The position numbers were made by a program, and so were the translations under genes. Source: Pseudomonadota bacterium (lineage in GTDB: Bacteria > Pseudomonadota > Alphaproteobacteria > Rhizobiales > Xanthobacteraceae). From it: 64,000 nucleotides of DNA. How positions within the stretch are numbered: position 1 is the first letter of the stretch; every line of letters starts with the position of its first letter. Under the pieces are notes generated by a model. That model searched no databases. It was given only the letters and a program-made list of their open reading frames with translations, and had not been told where the DNA came from. Below, in pieces: positions 32,584 through 42,109 of the stretch. Location: assembly GCA_018242205.1 (NCBI GenBank), contig JAFECJ010000002.1, positions 124,001 to 188,000 on the forward strand, read 5' to 3'.

Positions 32584-34860
32584 ATGAGCCTCGACCAGGC
32601 CACGTCCGCCGAATTGTCCGGAGCGCCCGCCCCTGCGAGACGCGAGGGGACCCGCATCCTCGGCCCCATCGCCGTCGGTCTGGCCCTGCTGTCGGCGTTC
32701 GTCACCTTCGTCGTGCTGGCCGACCTGACCCCGATCGCGCCGACCCATTACGTCGTCGTCTCGCTGCTCCTCGCCAATGCGACCACGGTCGTCCTGCTGC
32801 TCGGCATCATCGTGCGCGAAGTGTGGCAGGTGGTGCAGGCGCGGCGCTCGGGCCGTGCCGCCGCACGGCTCCATGTCCGTATCGTCGGGTTGTTCTCGAT
32901 CATCGCCGCGGCGCCGGCGATCCTGGTCGCCATCGTCGCCAGCGTCACGCTCGACCGCGGCCTCGACCGGCTGTTCTCGACCCGCACCCGCGCCGCGATC
33001 GAGAATTCGCTGATCGTCGCCGAAGCCTATTTGCGCGATCACGCGCAGATCGTGCGCTCCGACATCCTGGTGATGGCGTTCGACCTGTCGCGCTCGAAAG
33101 CGCTCATCGAGGAGAACCCCGAGCAGCTCAAGCAGTTTCTCACGTTCCAGGCGGCGGTTCGCGGCCTCGCCACCGCCATCGTCTTCGACGGCGACCTCAA
33201 GGAGGTCGCCCGCGCCGATGTCCGCGTCAACCAGACCTTCGCGCTGCCGCCACGCGAGGCGATGCCGACCATCAGCGACAAGGAGCCGCAGCTCGTTCTG
33301 TTGCCCGACACCAATTACGTCGCGGCGATGATCAAGCTGCAGAATTACGACAACCGCTATCTCTACGTCACGCGTCTGCTCGATCCGCGCGTCGTACCGC
33401 AACTGCGCGAGACCCGCGCCAGCGTTTCTGAATATATCGCCATCGAGCAGCGCCGCTTCGGCGTCCAGGTCGCGTTCGGCCTGATGTATACCGTGATCGC
33501 GCTGATCGTGCTGTTGTCGGCGGTGTGGATCGGCTTCAACTTCGCCAACAAGCTGGTGGCGCCGATCCGCCGCCTGATCGGCGCCGCCAATGCGGTGTCG
33601 GAGGGCAATCTGTTCGTCCGCGTGCCGGTGCGGCAATCGGAGGGCGATCTCGCCCATCTCGGCGAAACCTTCAACCGCATGACGCAGGAATTGCGCACGC
33701 AGCGCGACGACCTAGTGCGCGCCCGCGACGTCATCGACACCCGCCGCATCTTCACCGAGGCGGTGCTGGCCGGGGCCTCGGCCGGCGTCATCGGCGTCGA
33801 CAGTTTCGGCAATGTCAGCATCCTCAACCGCTCGGCCGAGAAGCTGATCGGCTTCACCGAAGCCGAAGCGATCGGCAAGCCGCTGATCGAAGTGTTTCCC
33901 GAACTCTCCGGAATCATGCTGGCCGCCAAGCACGGTGGCCGCACCCAGGACCAGGTGACGATCAATCGGGCAGGGCGCGAGCGTAACCTGTCGGTCCGCG
34001 TCACCAGCGAGCGCTCCGGCGCCTCCGACCATGGCTACGTCATCACGCTGGACGACATCACCGAACTTGTCACCGCGCAGCGCTCCTCGGCCTGGGCCGA
34101 CATCGCCCGGCGCATCGCACACGAGATCAAGAATCCGCTGACGCCGATCCAGCTTTCCGCCGAACGCCTGCGCCGCAAATACGGCAAGGTGATCGTCGAG
34201 GACCGTGGCGTGTTCGAGCAGTGCACCGACACCATTATCCGCCAGGTCGACGACATCCGGCAGATGGTCGATGAGTTCTCCAAGTTCGCACGCATGCCGA
34301 AGCCCGTCATCGCCGGCGAAGACGTCGCCGACACCGTGCGCCAGGCCGTGTTCCTGCAGCGCGTCGGCAACCCGGATCTCGATATTTCCGCCGAGGTTGC
34401 CGAAGAGCCGATGGCCGCGCAGTTCGACCGCCGCCTGATCTCGCAGGCATTGACCAACATCGTCAAGAACGCGACCGAGGCCGTCGCCGCCGTGCCGGCG
34501 GACGTCATGGGCAAGGACAAGGGCACCATCCGCGTCTTCGCCGCGCGCGAAGGCGGCGACATCGTCATCGACATCGTCGACAACGGCATTGGCCTGCCGA
34601 AGGAAAACCGCAACCGGCTCATGGAACCTTACGTGACGACGCGCGAGAAGGGCACCGGGCTCGGTCTTGCCATCGTCGGCCGCATTCTCGAAGAGCATGG
34701 CGGCGGGCTGGAATTGCGCGACGCCGCTGACAAAATCCCCGGCCAGCGCGGCGCCTGGATGCGCATGCGCTTCGCCGCCGCCGGCAAGCCGCCCGGCCGC
34801 GATATGGCCGAGGCGCAAGACGCCGCAGCGGCCGAACCCGAAAAGACGACCAACGAGTAA
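32584..34860 (+). CDS. ntrY: Sensor histidine kinase NtrY
   Basis: Membrane-bound sensor partner of NtrX, linked in alphaproteobacteria to nitrate use, redox and cell envelope control. The 758-residue protein has four predicted membrane helices in the first 100 and around 295-320 residues, a large periplasmic part, a HAMP domain (NKLVAPIRRLIGAANAVSEG), a PAS domain (GASAGVIGVDSFGNVSILN), the phosphorylated His near residue 513 in [19 protein letters not shown], and the ATPase boxes IVKNATEAVAAV, DNGIGLPKEN and GLGLAIVG. Start at ATG 32584. Confidence 0.96.
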   Translation: MSLDQATSAELSGAPAPARREGTRILGPIAVGLALLSAFVTFVVLADLTPIAPTHYVVVSLLLANATTVVLLLGIIVREVWQVVQARRSGRAAARLHVRIVGLFSIIAAAPAILVAIVASVTLDRGLDRLFSTRTRAAIENSLIVAEAYLRDHAQIVRSDILVMAFDLSRSKALIEENPEQLKQFLTFQAAVRGLATAIVFDGDLKEVARADVRVNQTFALPPREAMPTISDKEPQLVLLPDTNYVAAMIKLQNYDNRYLYVTRLLDPRVVPQLRETRASVSEYIAIEQRRFGVQVAFGLMYTVIALIVLLSAVWIGFNFANKLVAPIRRLIGAANAVSEGNLFVRVPVRQSEGDLAHLGETFNRMTQELRTQRDDLVRARDVIDTRRIFTEAVLAGASAGVIGVDSFGNVSILNRSAEKLIGFTEAEAIGKPLIEVFPELSGIMLAAKHGGRTQDQVTINRAGRERNLSVRVTSERSGASDHGYVITLDDITELVTAQRSSAWADIARRIAHEIKNPLTPIQLSAERLRRKYGKVIVEDRGVFEQCTDTIIRQVDDIRQMVDEFSKFARMPKPVIAGEDVADTVRQAVFLQRVGNPDLDISAEVAEEPMAAQFDRRLISQALTNIVKNATEAVAAVPADVMGKDKGTIRVFAAREGGDIVIDIVDNGIGLPKENRNRLMEPYVTTREKGTGLGLAIVGRILEEHGGGLELRDAADKIPGQRGAWMRMRFAAAGKPPGRDMAEAQDAAAAEPEKTTNE

Positions 34861-34865
34861 GAACC

Positions 34866-36233
34866 ATGTCCGCCGAGATTCTCATCGTCGACGACGAAGC
34901 CGATATCCGCGATCTGGTTGCCGGCATTCTGGAAGACGAGGGCTTCACCGCCCGCACCGCGCGCAACAGCGACGACGCCATCGCCTCGATCGTGGCGCGC
35001 CGGCCGCACCTGATCTTCCTCGATATCTGGCTGCAGGGTTCCAAGCTCGACGGCCTGCAACTGCTCGGCATCCTCAAGGGCGAGCACCCCGAGATTCCGA
35101 TCGTCATGATTTCGGGGCACGGCAACATCGAAACCGCGGTCGCCGCTATCAAACAGGGCGCCTACGACTTCATCGAAAAGCCGTTCAAGGCCGACCGCTT
35201 GGTGCTGGTCGCCGAGCGCGCACTGGAAACGTCGCGGCTCAAGCGCGAGGTCCGGCATCTCAAGCAGATGGCGCCGTCGCCGTCGATGCTGGTCGGGCAG
35301 TCGCCGTCGATGTCGAGCCTGCGTCAGGCGATCGAACGCGTGGCGCCGACCAATAGCCGCGTCCTGATCGTCGGCCCGTCCGGCGCCGGCAAGGAGCTGG
35401 CGGCACGCACGATGCATCAGTTGTCGGCGCGGGCGAACGGGCCGTTCATCGTCATCAACGCCGCCGCGATCACGCCCGAGCGCATGGAGACCGAACTGTT
35501 CGGCGTCGAGGCCAACGGCCCCGAGCCGCGCAAGCCCGGTGCGCTGGAAGAGGCGCATGGCGGCACTCTGTTTATCGACGACGTCGCCGATCTGCCGCGC
35601 GAAACCCAGAACAAGATCCTGCGCGTGCTGGTCGACCAGACCTTCAGCCGCGTCGGCGGTTCGGCCAAGGTCGCGGTCGATGTCCGTATCGTCGCCTCGA
35701 CCTCGCGCAATCTCGAGGCCGCCATCGCCGAGGGCGAGTTCCGCGAGGATCTCTATCACCGCCTTTCGGTGGTGCCGATCCGCGTGCCGCCATTGTCGGA
35801 GCGGCGCGAGGATATTCCGGCGCTGATCGATTACTTCATGGACCAGATCTCGCAGTCGACTGGCCTGCCGAAGCGGCGCATCGGCGAAGACGCCATGGCC
35901 GTGCTGCAATCGCACAACTGGCCGGGCAACGTCCGTCAGTTGCGCAACAACATTGAGCGGCTGATGATCCTGGCCGGCGGCGAGCCGGATGCCGTGCTGT
36001 CGGCGTCAATGCTGCCGCCCGATGTCGGCTCGATGGTGCCGGCGATGCCGAATGGCAATGGTGGCGAACAGTTGATGGGGTTGCCGCTCCGCGACGCGCG
36101 CGAGGTATTCGAACGCGAATATCTGGTGGCGCAGATCTCGCGCTTCGGTGGCAATATCTCGCGCACCGCTGAATTTGTCGGCATGGAGCGCTCGGCCTTG
36201 CATCGCAAGCTCAAGGCGCTGGGGATTGGGTAG
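34866..36233 (+). CDS. ntrX: Response regulator NtrX (AAA+ domain without GAFTGA)
   Basis: Response regulator phosphorylated by NtrY. The 455-residue protein has a receiver domain (DDE at the start, Asp53 in LIFLDIWLQGSK, Lys in IEKPFKAD), an AAA+ domain with Walker A GPSGAGKE (about 170-177) and Walker B GGTLFIDDVAD, and a Fis-type helix-turn-helix at the C-terminus (GNISRTAEFVGMERSAL). The loop where NtrC has GAFTGA is replaced by EANGPEPRKPG (about 215-225), so activation of sigma-54 is unlikely. It starts six bases after ntrY. Confidence 0.95.
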   Translation: MSAEILIVDDEADIRDLVAGILEDEGFTARTARNSDDAIASIVARRPHLIFLDIWLQGSKLDGLQLLGILKGEHPEIPIVMISGHGNIETAVAAIKQGAYDFIEKPFKADRLVLVAERALETSRLKREVRHLKQMAPSPSMLVGQSPSMSSLRQAIERVAPTNSRVLIVGPSGAGKELAARTMHQLSARANGPFIVINAAAITPERMETELFGVEANGPEPRKPGALEEAHGGTLFIDDVADLPRETQNKILRVLVDQTFSRVGGSAKVAVDVRIVASTSRNLEAAIAEGEFREDLYHRLSVVPIRVPPLSERREDIPALIDYFMDQISQSTGLPKRRIGEDAMAVLQSHNWPGNVRQLRNNIERLMILAGGEPDAVLSASMLPPDVGSMVPAMPNGNGGEQLMGLPLRDAREVFEREYLVAQISRFGGNISRTAEFVGMERSALHRKLKALGIG

Positions 36234-36248
36234 CGCACGGAATTAGCC

Positions 36249-37106
36249 ATGTCCCGCATCGCTTACGTCAACGGCCGCTACCTGCCGCATGCCGAGGCCG
36301 GCGTCAGCATCGACGACCGCGGCTTCCAGTTCGCCGACGGCGTTTATGAAGTCTGCGAGGTGAGGGGCGGCAAACTGGTTGACGAGCGCCGCCACATGGC
36401 GCGGCTGCAACGGTCGCTCGACCTGCTTCGCATGAAGCGGCCGATGTCGGTTCAATCGTTGGCCATCGTCATGCGTGAAACCATCCGGCGCAATCGCGTC
36501 ACCGACGGCATCGTCTATGTTCAGGTGACGCGCGGCGCGATGCGTCGCGATTTTCCGTTTCCGCCAGCCGGCACGCCGCCGACCGTGGTGGTGACGGCGC
36601 GCGCCAACAATCTCGCGAAGATCGAGGCTCAAGCCGAAGCCGGCATCGCCGTGATCACCGTGGCGGACGAGCGCTGGCACCATGTCGATATCAAGTCGGT
36701 GTCGCTATTGCCCAATGTGCTGGCCAAGCAGACCGCGCGAGACAAAGGCGCCCGCGAGGCCTGGCTGGTGGACGAAGAGGGACGAGTGACCGAGGGCGCG
36801 TCATCGACCGCCTGGATCGTGACCCGCGACGGCGTCCTGGTGACGCGGCCGCTCGGCGGCGACATCCTGCCGGGTATCACTCGCTCGGTCCTGATCGACC
36901 TGATCGCGGCGCAGGGCCTGCGCTTCGAAGAGCGCGCCTTCACGGTCGAGGAGGCCTATGCGGCGCGCGAAGCCTTCCTCACGTCGGCCAGTCAGGCAGT
37001 GATGCCGGTCGTGGAAATTGACGGCCGGCCGATCGGCAACCGGGCGCCCGGCACGACCGCCTCGGCGCTGCGCCGCGACTACCACAGCCAAGCCGAGTTC
37101 ACCTGA
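36249..37106 (+). CDS. dat: D-amino-acid transaminase (class IV aminotransferase)
   Basis: PLP enzyme, fold type IV, transferring the amino group between D-alanine/D-glutamate and 2-oxo acids for peptidoglycan precursors. The 285-residue protein shows VSIDDRGFQFADGVYEV at the start, the PLP-Lys in HVDIKSVSLLPNVLAK (about residue 146), the SSTAWIV region and the phosphate-binding LPGITRSVLIDL. It sits between ntrX and hfq, an order conserved in Rhizobiales. Branched-chain aminotransferase activity is the alternative, less likely from the start motif. Confidence 0.9.
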   Translation: MSRIAYVNGRYLPHAEAGVSIDDRGFQFADGVYEVCEVRGGKLVDERRHMARLQRSLDLLRMKRPMSVQSLAIVMRETIRRNRVTDGIVYVQVTRGAMRRDFPFPPAGTPPTVVVTARANNLAKIEAQAEAGIAVITVADERWHHVDIKSVSLLPNVLAKQTARDKGAREAWLVDEEGRVTEGASSTAWIVTRDGVLVTRPLGGDILPGITRSVLIDLIAAQGLRFEERAFTVEEAYAAREAFLTSASQAVMPVVEIDGRPIGNRAPGTTASALRRDYHSQAEFT

Positions 37107-37324
37107 AGCCGCCGCGCCGGTATTCAAGAAAATCGTATCTATTCAGTGGGTTGCCGCGAAAAGCCACAAGTTCCGCTTGCACCGGACGGCGCCTTACCAT
37201 CTAATGGGCACTCCCGGGCCTCGGCAGCGCCGCCTCCAGGGGATGGGCGTAAAGACCGGTCGAGGACTAAAGGGCAACGATTGTCTCGCGCGTTAAGATG
37301 CGAGCTAAAAAATGGACCACGGCC

Positions 37325-37585
37325 ATGGCAGCCGATCGAGCGCAGAACTTACAAGACACGTTTCTCAATCACGTCCGAAAAGCAAAAATTCCGCTGACCA
37401 TCTTTCTGGTCAACGGTGTGAAACTGCAAGGCGTCGTGACCTGGTTCGATAACTTCTGCGTCCTGTTGCGCCGGGACGGTCATTCGCAGCTCGTCTACAA
37501 GCACGCGATCTCGACGATCATGCCCGGCCATCCGATCCAGTTGTTCGAAGGTGGCGAAGAGCCGCTGACGCCGGAAAAGGCCTAG
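37325..37585 (+). CDS. hfq: RNA chaperone Hfq
   Basis: Sm-like hexameric protein that matches small RNAs with mRNAs. The 86-residue product has the proximal-site region [23 protein letters not shown], the Sm1 motif with [21 protein letters not shown] and the Sm2 motif [11 protein letters not shown], ending in a short acidic tail. The ATG at 37325 gives the family start MAADRAQ; an in-frame ATG at 37298 is upstream. The 218-base space before it holds no gene and probably the promoter. The hflX start codon follows the stop directly. Confidence 0.97.
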   Translation: MAADRAQNLQDTFLNHVRKAKIPLTIFLVNGVKLQGVVTWFDNFCVLLRRDGHSQLVYKHAISTIMPGHPIQLFEGGEEPLTPEKA

Positions 37586-38953
37586 TTGGAAGCACGCGAA
37601 CGCGACAAAGGCACGGACACCCTGACCCCCGCGGGGTCGGGCAGCGGCCGTGCGCTCGTCATCGAGCCCTGGGTGCGCACGCCCGGCGGCCGTGGCGCCG
37701 CGCATCTCATCGATACGCGCACGCCCGAGGCACGCCTCGAGGAGGCGATGGGGCTTGCCCGCGCCATCGATCTCGAGGTCGTCGCAGGCGGCCTGGTGCC
37801 GCTGCAGGCGATCAAGCCGGCGACCTATGTCGGCTCCGGCAAGGTCGACGAGATCGCCGGCCTGGTAAAGAGCCACGAGGCCTCGGTCGTCATCATGGAT
37901 TGCCCGATCTCGCCGGTGCAGCAGAAGAACCTGGAGAAGGCCTGGAACGCCAAGGTCATCGACCGCACCGGGCTGATCCTCGAAATCTTCGGCCGGCGCG
38001 CGCGCACCAAAGAGGGCGCGCTGCAGGTCGAGCACGCCCATCTGACCTATCAGAAGGGGCGGCTGGTGCGCTCGTGGACGCATCTCGAGCGCCAGCGCGG
38101 CGGCTTCGGCTTCCTAGGCGGTCCGGGCGAAACCCAGATCGAGGCCGACCGGCGTATGCTGTCGGAGCGCATCGCCAAGATCGAAGCCGATCTGGAGAAG
38201 GTCAAGCGAACGCGCAAATTGCACCGCGACAGCCGCAAGCGCGTGCCGTATCCGATCGTGGCTTTGGTCGGCTATACCAACGCCGGCAAATCGACGCTGT
38301 TCAATCGCGCCACGGCAGCGAGCGTGTTGTCGGCCGACATGCTGTTCGCCACACTCGATCCGACCTTGCGCGCCATCGACCTGCCGCACGGCACGCGCAT
38401 CATTCTCTCCGATACCGTGGGCTTCATTTCCGATCTTCCGACCATGCTGGTGGCCGCGTTCCGTGCCACGCTGGAGGAGGTGATCGAGGCCGACATCATC
38501 CTGCACGTCCGCGACATGTCGCACGAGGATACGGCGGCACAATCGGCCGACGTTGCCAAGGTGCTCGGCGAACTCGGTATCGAGGCGACCGACCGCCGCA
38601 TCATCGAGGTCTGGAACAAGATCGACGCGCTCGACGCCGACGGCCGCGACCGCATTCTCAATCTGGCGGCGCGCCAGGGCGCGGACAATGCGCCGGTCGT
38701 GGTGTCCGCGTTGACCGGCGAGGGCGTCGATCGGCTTCTCGCGGCGATCGAGAACCGGCTGGGCGAGGGCCGCCAGACGCTGACGGTGTCGCTCGAGGCG
38801 TCCGATGGCGCCGGCTTAAGCTGGCTCTATCGCCACGCCGAGGTGCTGGAGAAGCACAGCGACGAAACCGGGCATATGGAAGTCACGGTACGCGCCACGC
38901 CCGACAAGGCGGCGCAAGTCCGGGCGAAGTTTGCCGAACATCCCGTCCGCTAA
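37586..38953 (+). CDS. hflX: GTPase HflX
   Basis: Ribosome-splitting GTPase that rescues stalled ribosomes after stress. The 455-residue protein has the HflX N-terminal domain ([30 protein letters not shown]), a basic coiled-coil linker with [19 protein letters not shown], and the G domain with G1 [10 protein letters not shown]3 [10 protein letters not shown] and G4 NKID. The best start is TTG 37586, immediately after the hfq TAG stop, with zero bases between; translation is presumably coupled to hfq. Confidence 0.94.
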   Translation: MEARERDKGTDTLTPAGSGSGRALVIEPWVRTPGGRGAAHLIDTRTPEARLEEAMGLARAIDLEVVAGGLVPLQAIKPATYVGSGKVDEIAGLVKSHEASVVIMDCPISPVQQKNLEKAWNAKVIDRTGLILEIFGRRARTKEGALQVEHAHLTYQKGRLVRSWTHLERQRGGFGFLGGPGETQIEADRRMLSERIAKIEADLEKVKRTRKLHRDSRKRVPYPIVALVGYTNAGKSTLFNRATAASVLSADMLFATLDPTLRAIDLPHGTRIILSDTVGFISDLPTMLVAAFRATLEEVIEADIILHVRDMSHEDTAAQSADVAKVLGELGIEATDRRIIEVWNKIDALDADGRDRILNLAARQGADNAPVVVSALTGEGVDRLLAAIENRLGEGRQTLTVSLEASDGAGLSWLYRHAEVLEKHSDETGHMEVTVRATPDKAAQVRAKFAEHPVR

Positions 38954-38967
38954 CAAAGCCTCGCTTG

Positions 38968-39264
38968 CTAGGCGCTCTTCCGACGAACGCGAAAGATGAT
39001 GGATCCAAGTGCCGCCCCCACGAGAAAGGACGGCAACCACCGGATCCATTCGAATTGCATGAGTCCGGAAGCGTAGCCCATGCGACCCGTTTCGGAACCC
39101 GGACCGCTAATAGGCGGCGTCACCTGAAACAGAAGCAGCACGAAAACGGCGACGAGCATAACGATAGCGCCGGTGATGACGCCGCGGTTCGGGCCGAAGG
39201 TTAGGGCGGCGACAAAACCAATTATCGCCGGGACGACAAGCACGACGAATGTGAGATAATCCAT
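38968..39264 (-). CDS. Small integral membrane protein of unknown function
   Basis: A 98-residue hydrophobic protein with three likely membrane helices (about residues 3-24, 29-48 and 73-90) and a basic C-terminus RVRRKSA. No known family recognised. It is judged real because a strong ribosome site GGAGGT stands four bases before the ATG at 39264 and the hydrophobic pattern is regular. It converges with hflX. Confidence 0.65.
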   Translation of the reverse strand: MDYLTFVVLVVPAIIGFVAALTFGPNRGVITGAIVMLVAVFVLLLFQVTPPISGPGSETGRMGYASGLMQFEWIRWLPSFLVGAALGSIIFRVRRKSA

Positions 39265-39461
39265 GCCACCTCCGTTAGCCTGACGTTGAAAGTCTCGCCT
39301 TGAGCCGGCGAGCGGCTACACGACGAAAGTCGCACGAGTGCCGCGCCAAGTCGATAGACGGCGCGCTGCCGCTCTCGCTCGATCCTGCCGGTGGTGCGAC
39401 GTTCGGCGAAGGCGAGCCGCGGCAGCCCCATGTTGAGCTTTGCCTCGCTCAGCGCCACACC

Positions 39462-40268
39462 CTACAAGCCCGCCTTCTTCGCCTCATCCCACAGCGCGTC
39501 CATCTCGGTGAGCGTGGCGTCCTGCGGCTTCTTGCCTTGCGCCGCCAGCGCGGCCTCGATCGCGGTGAAGCGACGTTCGAACTTGGCGTTGGTGGCGCGC
39601 AGGATCGCCTCCGGGTCGGCTCCCAGGTGTCGGGCCAGATTGACCACAGCGAACAACAGATCGCCGACCTCCGCCGCGGCTTTCTCGCTTTCGGCGCGAT
39701 CGAGCTCGGCTTCGATCTCGTCGGCTTCCTCGCGGATCTTGGCCAGCACGGCGCGCGGATCGTTCCAGTCGAAGCCGACGCGGCCGGCCTTCTGCTGCAG
39801 CTTCAGGGCGCGGGTCAATGCGGGCAGGGCGACCGGCACGCCGTCCAGCGCACTCGGCGGCCTCGCTGGTTGGCGCTCGGCCTTGGCGGCGCGCTCCTCG
39901 GCTTTGATGCGCTCCCATTGGGCGTTGACCGCCTGGGTGTCCTGACCTTGCAGATCGCCGAAAACATGTGGGTGGCGCCGGATCATCTTGGTCGTGACGG
40001 CGTCAACGACGCCGCCGAAATCGAACGTGCCTTGTTCCTCGGCCATCCGCGCGTGGAACACGACCTGCAGCAACAGATCGCCAAGTTCGTCACGCAGGTC
40101 CGCCAGATCGCCGCGCGTAATCGCGTCGGCGACCTCGTAGGCTTCCTCGATGGTGTACGGTGCGATGGTCGCAAAGTTCTGTTCGAGGTCCCACGGGCAG
40201 CCGGTCACGGGCGTGCGCAGCGCGGCCATGATCTCGATCAGGCGGGAGATGTCGCGGGATGGCTTCAC
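39462..40268 (-). CDS. mazG: Nucleoside triphosphate pyrophosphohydrolase MazG
   Basis: Hydrolyses (d)NTPs to monophosphates, cleaning nucleotide pools and lowering ppGpp effects in E. coli. The protein carries two MazG domains: the first with CPWDLEQNFATIAPYTIEEAYEV and DELGDLLLQVVFHARM, the second with REEADEIEAEL and AAAEVGDLLFAVVNLARH, both holding the metal-binding EExxE and ExxD patterns. GTG 40268 gives 268 residues, the usual length; a TTG at 40304 would add 12 non-conserved residues. Confidence 0.93.
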   Translation of the reverse strand: MKPSRDISRLIEIMAALRTPVTGCPWDLEQNFATIAPYTIEEAYEVADAITRGDLADLRDELGDLLLQVVFHARMAEEQGTFDFGGVVDAVTTKMIRRHPHVFGDLQGQDTQAVNAQWERIKAEERAAKAERQPARPPSALDGVPVALPALTRALKLQQKAGRVGFDWNDPRAVLAKIREEADEIEAELDRAESEKAAAEVGDLLFAVVNLARHLGADPEAILRATNAKFERRFTAIEAALAAQGKKPQDATLTEMDALWDEAKKAGL

Positions 40269-40508
40269 GGGGTCACTCAGGCTTGGGCGTCGGGACGGCG
40301 GCAAGCCGAGAACCTAGCGGCGCAGGCCGGCCATGGCGCGGCAGGCTGCGGGCTTATCCAGAGACTTCGCCAGCCCCGCTGGCTTCAACCCGATTCGCAT
40401 AAGACATATTATGGAATATCTCTGTGTGATTTGGTTGGTCTCAAAGCGGATACGGCGGTTCAAGAGTCTGGTGCATTTTATTGAAATCACGCATTTTTCG
40501 CGCTGATC

Positions 40509-41306
40509 TTAGGCCTCGAACTGCATCCCGTCGAAAGCCGGCTCGACATTCGCCGGCAGCGTCCGACGCAGCGTCTGGTAGTCGAGATCGCTATGCATAT
40601 CCGTCAGGATGGCCCGCCGCGGTTTGATCTCGGCGATCAGCGCCAGCGATTCATCGAGGTTCATGTGGCTCGGATGTGGCGCCTTGCGCAGCGCGTCGAC
40701 GATCCAGGTATCGACGCGGTCCAGTGCCGCGACGCTGTCCGGCGGCAGCCGTTTCATGTCGGTCGAGTAGGCGACGTCGCCGAAACGGAAGCCGAGGGAC
40801 ACAATGTCGCCGTGATCCTGCAGGAACGGCAACGCCTCGATAGGGCCGCCCTGCCCGTCGATTGTCACGGACACGCCCGGGGTCAGCCGGTGCTCGGCCA
40901 GGATCGGCGGATAGCTGCTGCCGGCCGGTGTCCTGAAGCAGTAGGCAAAGCGGGCGTGCAGCGCGACCGAGGTAGGCTCGTCCATGTAGACGTCGACGCG
41001 CCGCCGGTGCTTGACGAACATCGGCCGCAGGTCGTCGATGCCGTGAGTGTGGTCGGCGTGCTCATGCGTGATCAGGACGCCATCGACCCAGTCGACATTG
41101 GCCTCGATGAGCTGCTCGCGGATATCCGCGCCGCAGTCGATCAGAACCCGGGTGACCTTGTCCGGCGCCTCAATGCGCTCCACCAAGAGCGCACAGCGCC
41201 GGCGCCGGTTCCTCGGCTCGTTCGGGTCGCAATCGCCCCAGCCGAGCGCCACGCGCGGAACGCCCATCGATGAGCCGCAACCGAGAATCGTGAATCGCAA
41301 GGTCAT
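40509..41306 (-). CDS. PhnP-like MBL-fold metallohydrolase
   Basis: A 265-residue metallo-beta-lactamase-fold enzyme with the metal-binding HEHADHTHGIDDLR, a later His (FLQDHGD), Asp in AYSTDM and C-terminal HSDLDY. The N-terminal ILGCGSSMGVPR and the cysteine-containing GWGDCDPNEPRNRRRRC region are typical of the PhnP/lipoate-associated group of phosphodiesterases. It overlaps tatD by four bases and is regularly linked to metG-tatD in alphaproteobacteria. Substrate unknown; cyclic phosphodiesters are plausible. Confidence 0.88.
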   Translation of the reverse strand: MTLRFTILGCGSSMGVPRVALGWGDCDPNEPRNRRRRCALLVERIEAPDKVTRVLIDCGADIREQLIEANVDWVDGVLITHEHADHTHGIDDLRPMFVKHRRRVDVYMDEPTSVALHARFAYCFRTPAGSSYPPILAEHRLTPGVSVTIDGQGGPIEALPFLQDHGDIVSLGFRFGDVAYSTDMKRLPPDSVAALDRVDTWIVDALRKAPHPSHMNLDESLALIAEIKPRRAILTDMHSDLDYQTLRRTLPANVEPAFDGMQFEA

Positions 41307-42109
41307 CCGGCCATCCTGACGTCGGAGGCCAGTTCACGCGGCACCTTGGAAAACAGCCGGAAGAAGTTTTCCGTGGTCTGCCGCGCAATCTCGGCCTCGG
41401 ATACGCCGCGCGTCTCGGCCAGCACCTTGGCGGTGTTGACGACGAAAGACGGCTCGTTGCGCTTGCCGCGATACGGGATCGGCGCCAGGAACGGTGCGTC
41501 GGTTTCGACCAGAATGCGGTCGGCCGGCAGATCACGAGCGATGTCGCGCAGCGTCTCGCCGTTCTTGAAGGTGATGATGCCGGTGAAACCGATATAGAGC
41601 CCGAGTTCAACCGCCTTGAAGGCGAGGTCGCGGCCACCGGTGTAGCAATGCAGCACGGCGGCAAAGGCGCCCTTGCCCATTTCGTCTTCCAGGATCACGG
41701 CCGTATCGGCGTCGGCCTCGCGCGTATGGATCACCAGCGGCAGCCCCGTTTCCCGCGCCGCCTTGATGTGCTCGCGGAAGCTCCATGCCTGATCGGTGCG
41801 CGGCGACTTGTCATAGTGGCAGTCGAGGCCGGCTTCGCCGAGCGCAACGATCTTCGGGTGCCGGCAGAGCCGAACCAGCTCCGCGGCGTCGATATCCAGC
41901 TCCTCCTGGGCATTGTGCGGGTGGGTTCCGACCGAGGCGAAAATCTCCGGGTATTTTTCAGCGATCGCAATGACTTGCGTAAGCTTCTTCACCCGAGTTG
42001 AGATCGTCACCAGGCGCCCGACACCAGCCGCGCGCGCCCGCTCGACGATCTGATCGAGCTCGGGCGCGAATTCGGGAAAATCGAGGTGACAGTGACTATC
42101 GACGAGCAT
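41303..42109 (-). CDS. tatD: TatD family metal-dependent hydrolase
   Basis: A 268-residue TIM-barrel amidohydrolase-like DNase family protein with [14 protein letters not shown] at the start, GEAGLDCHYDKS, PLVIHTREADADT, AVLHCYTGG and ILVETDAPFLAP, which together supply the two-metal site. E. coli homologues are 3'-5' exonucleases and quality-control D-aminoacyl or oxidative-damage enzymes. The ATG at 42109 overlaps the metG stop (TGATG). A much longer upstream reading frame is the shadow of metG. Confidence 0.94.
   Translation of the reverse strand: MLVDSHCHLDFPEFAPELDQIVERARAAGVGRLVTISTRVKKLTQVIAIAEKYPEIFASVGTHPHNAQEELDIDAAELVRLCRHPKIVALGEAGLDCHYDKSPRTDQAWSFREHIKAARETGLPLVIHTREADADTAVILEDEMGKGAFAAVLHCYTGGRDLAFKAVELGLYIGFTGIITFKNGETLRDIARDLPADRILVETDAPFLAPIPYRGKRNEPSFVVNTAKVLAETRGVSEAEIARQTTENFFRLFSKVPRELASDVRMAG

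Noticed and set aside
39300..40484. 394-residue plus-strand reading frame
   Set aside because: It is opposite mazG; its composition (many Gln, Arg, His, Leu) is the antisense of a GC-rich gene, and the mazG motifs on the other strand are clear.
40395..40500. AT-rich palindrome ATATT-ATGG-AATAT downstream of the MBL gene
   Set aside because: Short and without a T run on the needed strand; could be chance within an AT-richer gap, so not called as terminator or operator.
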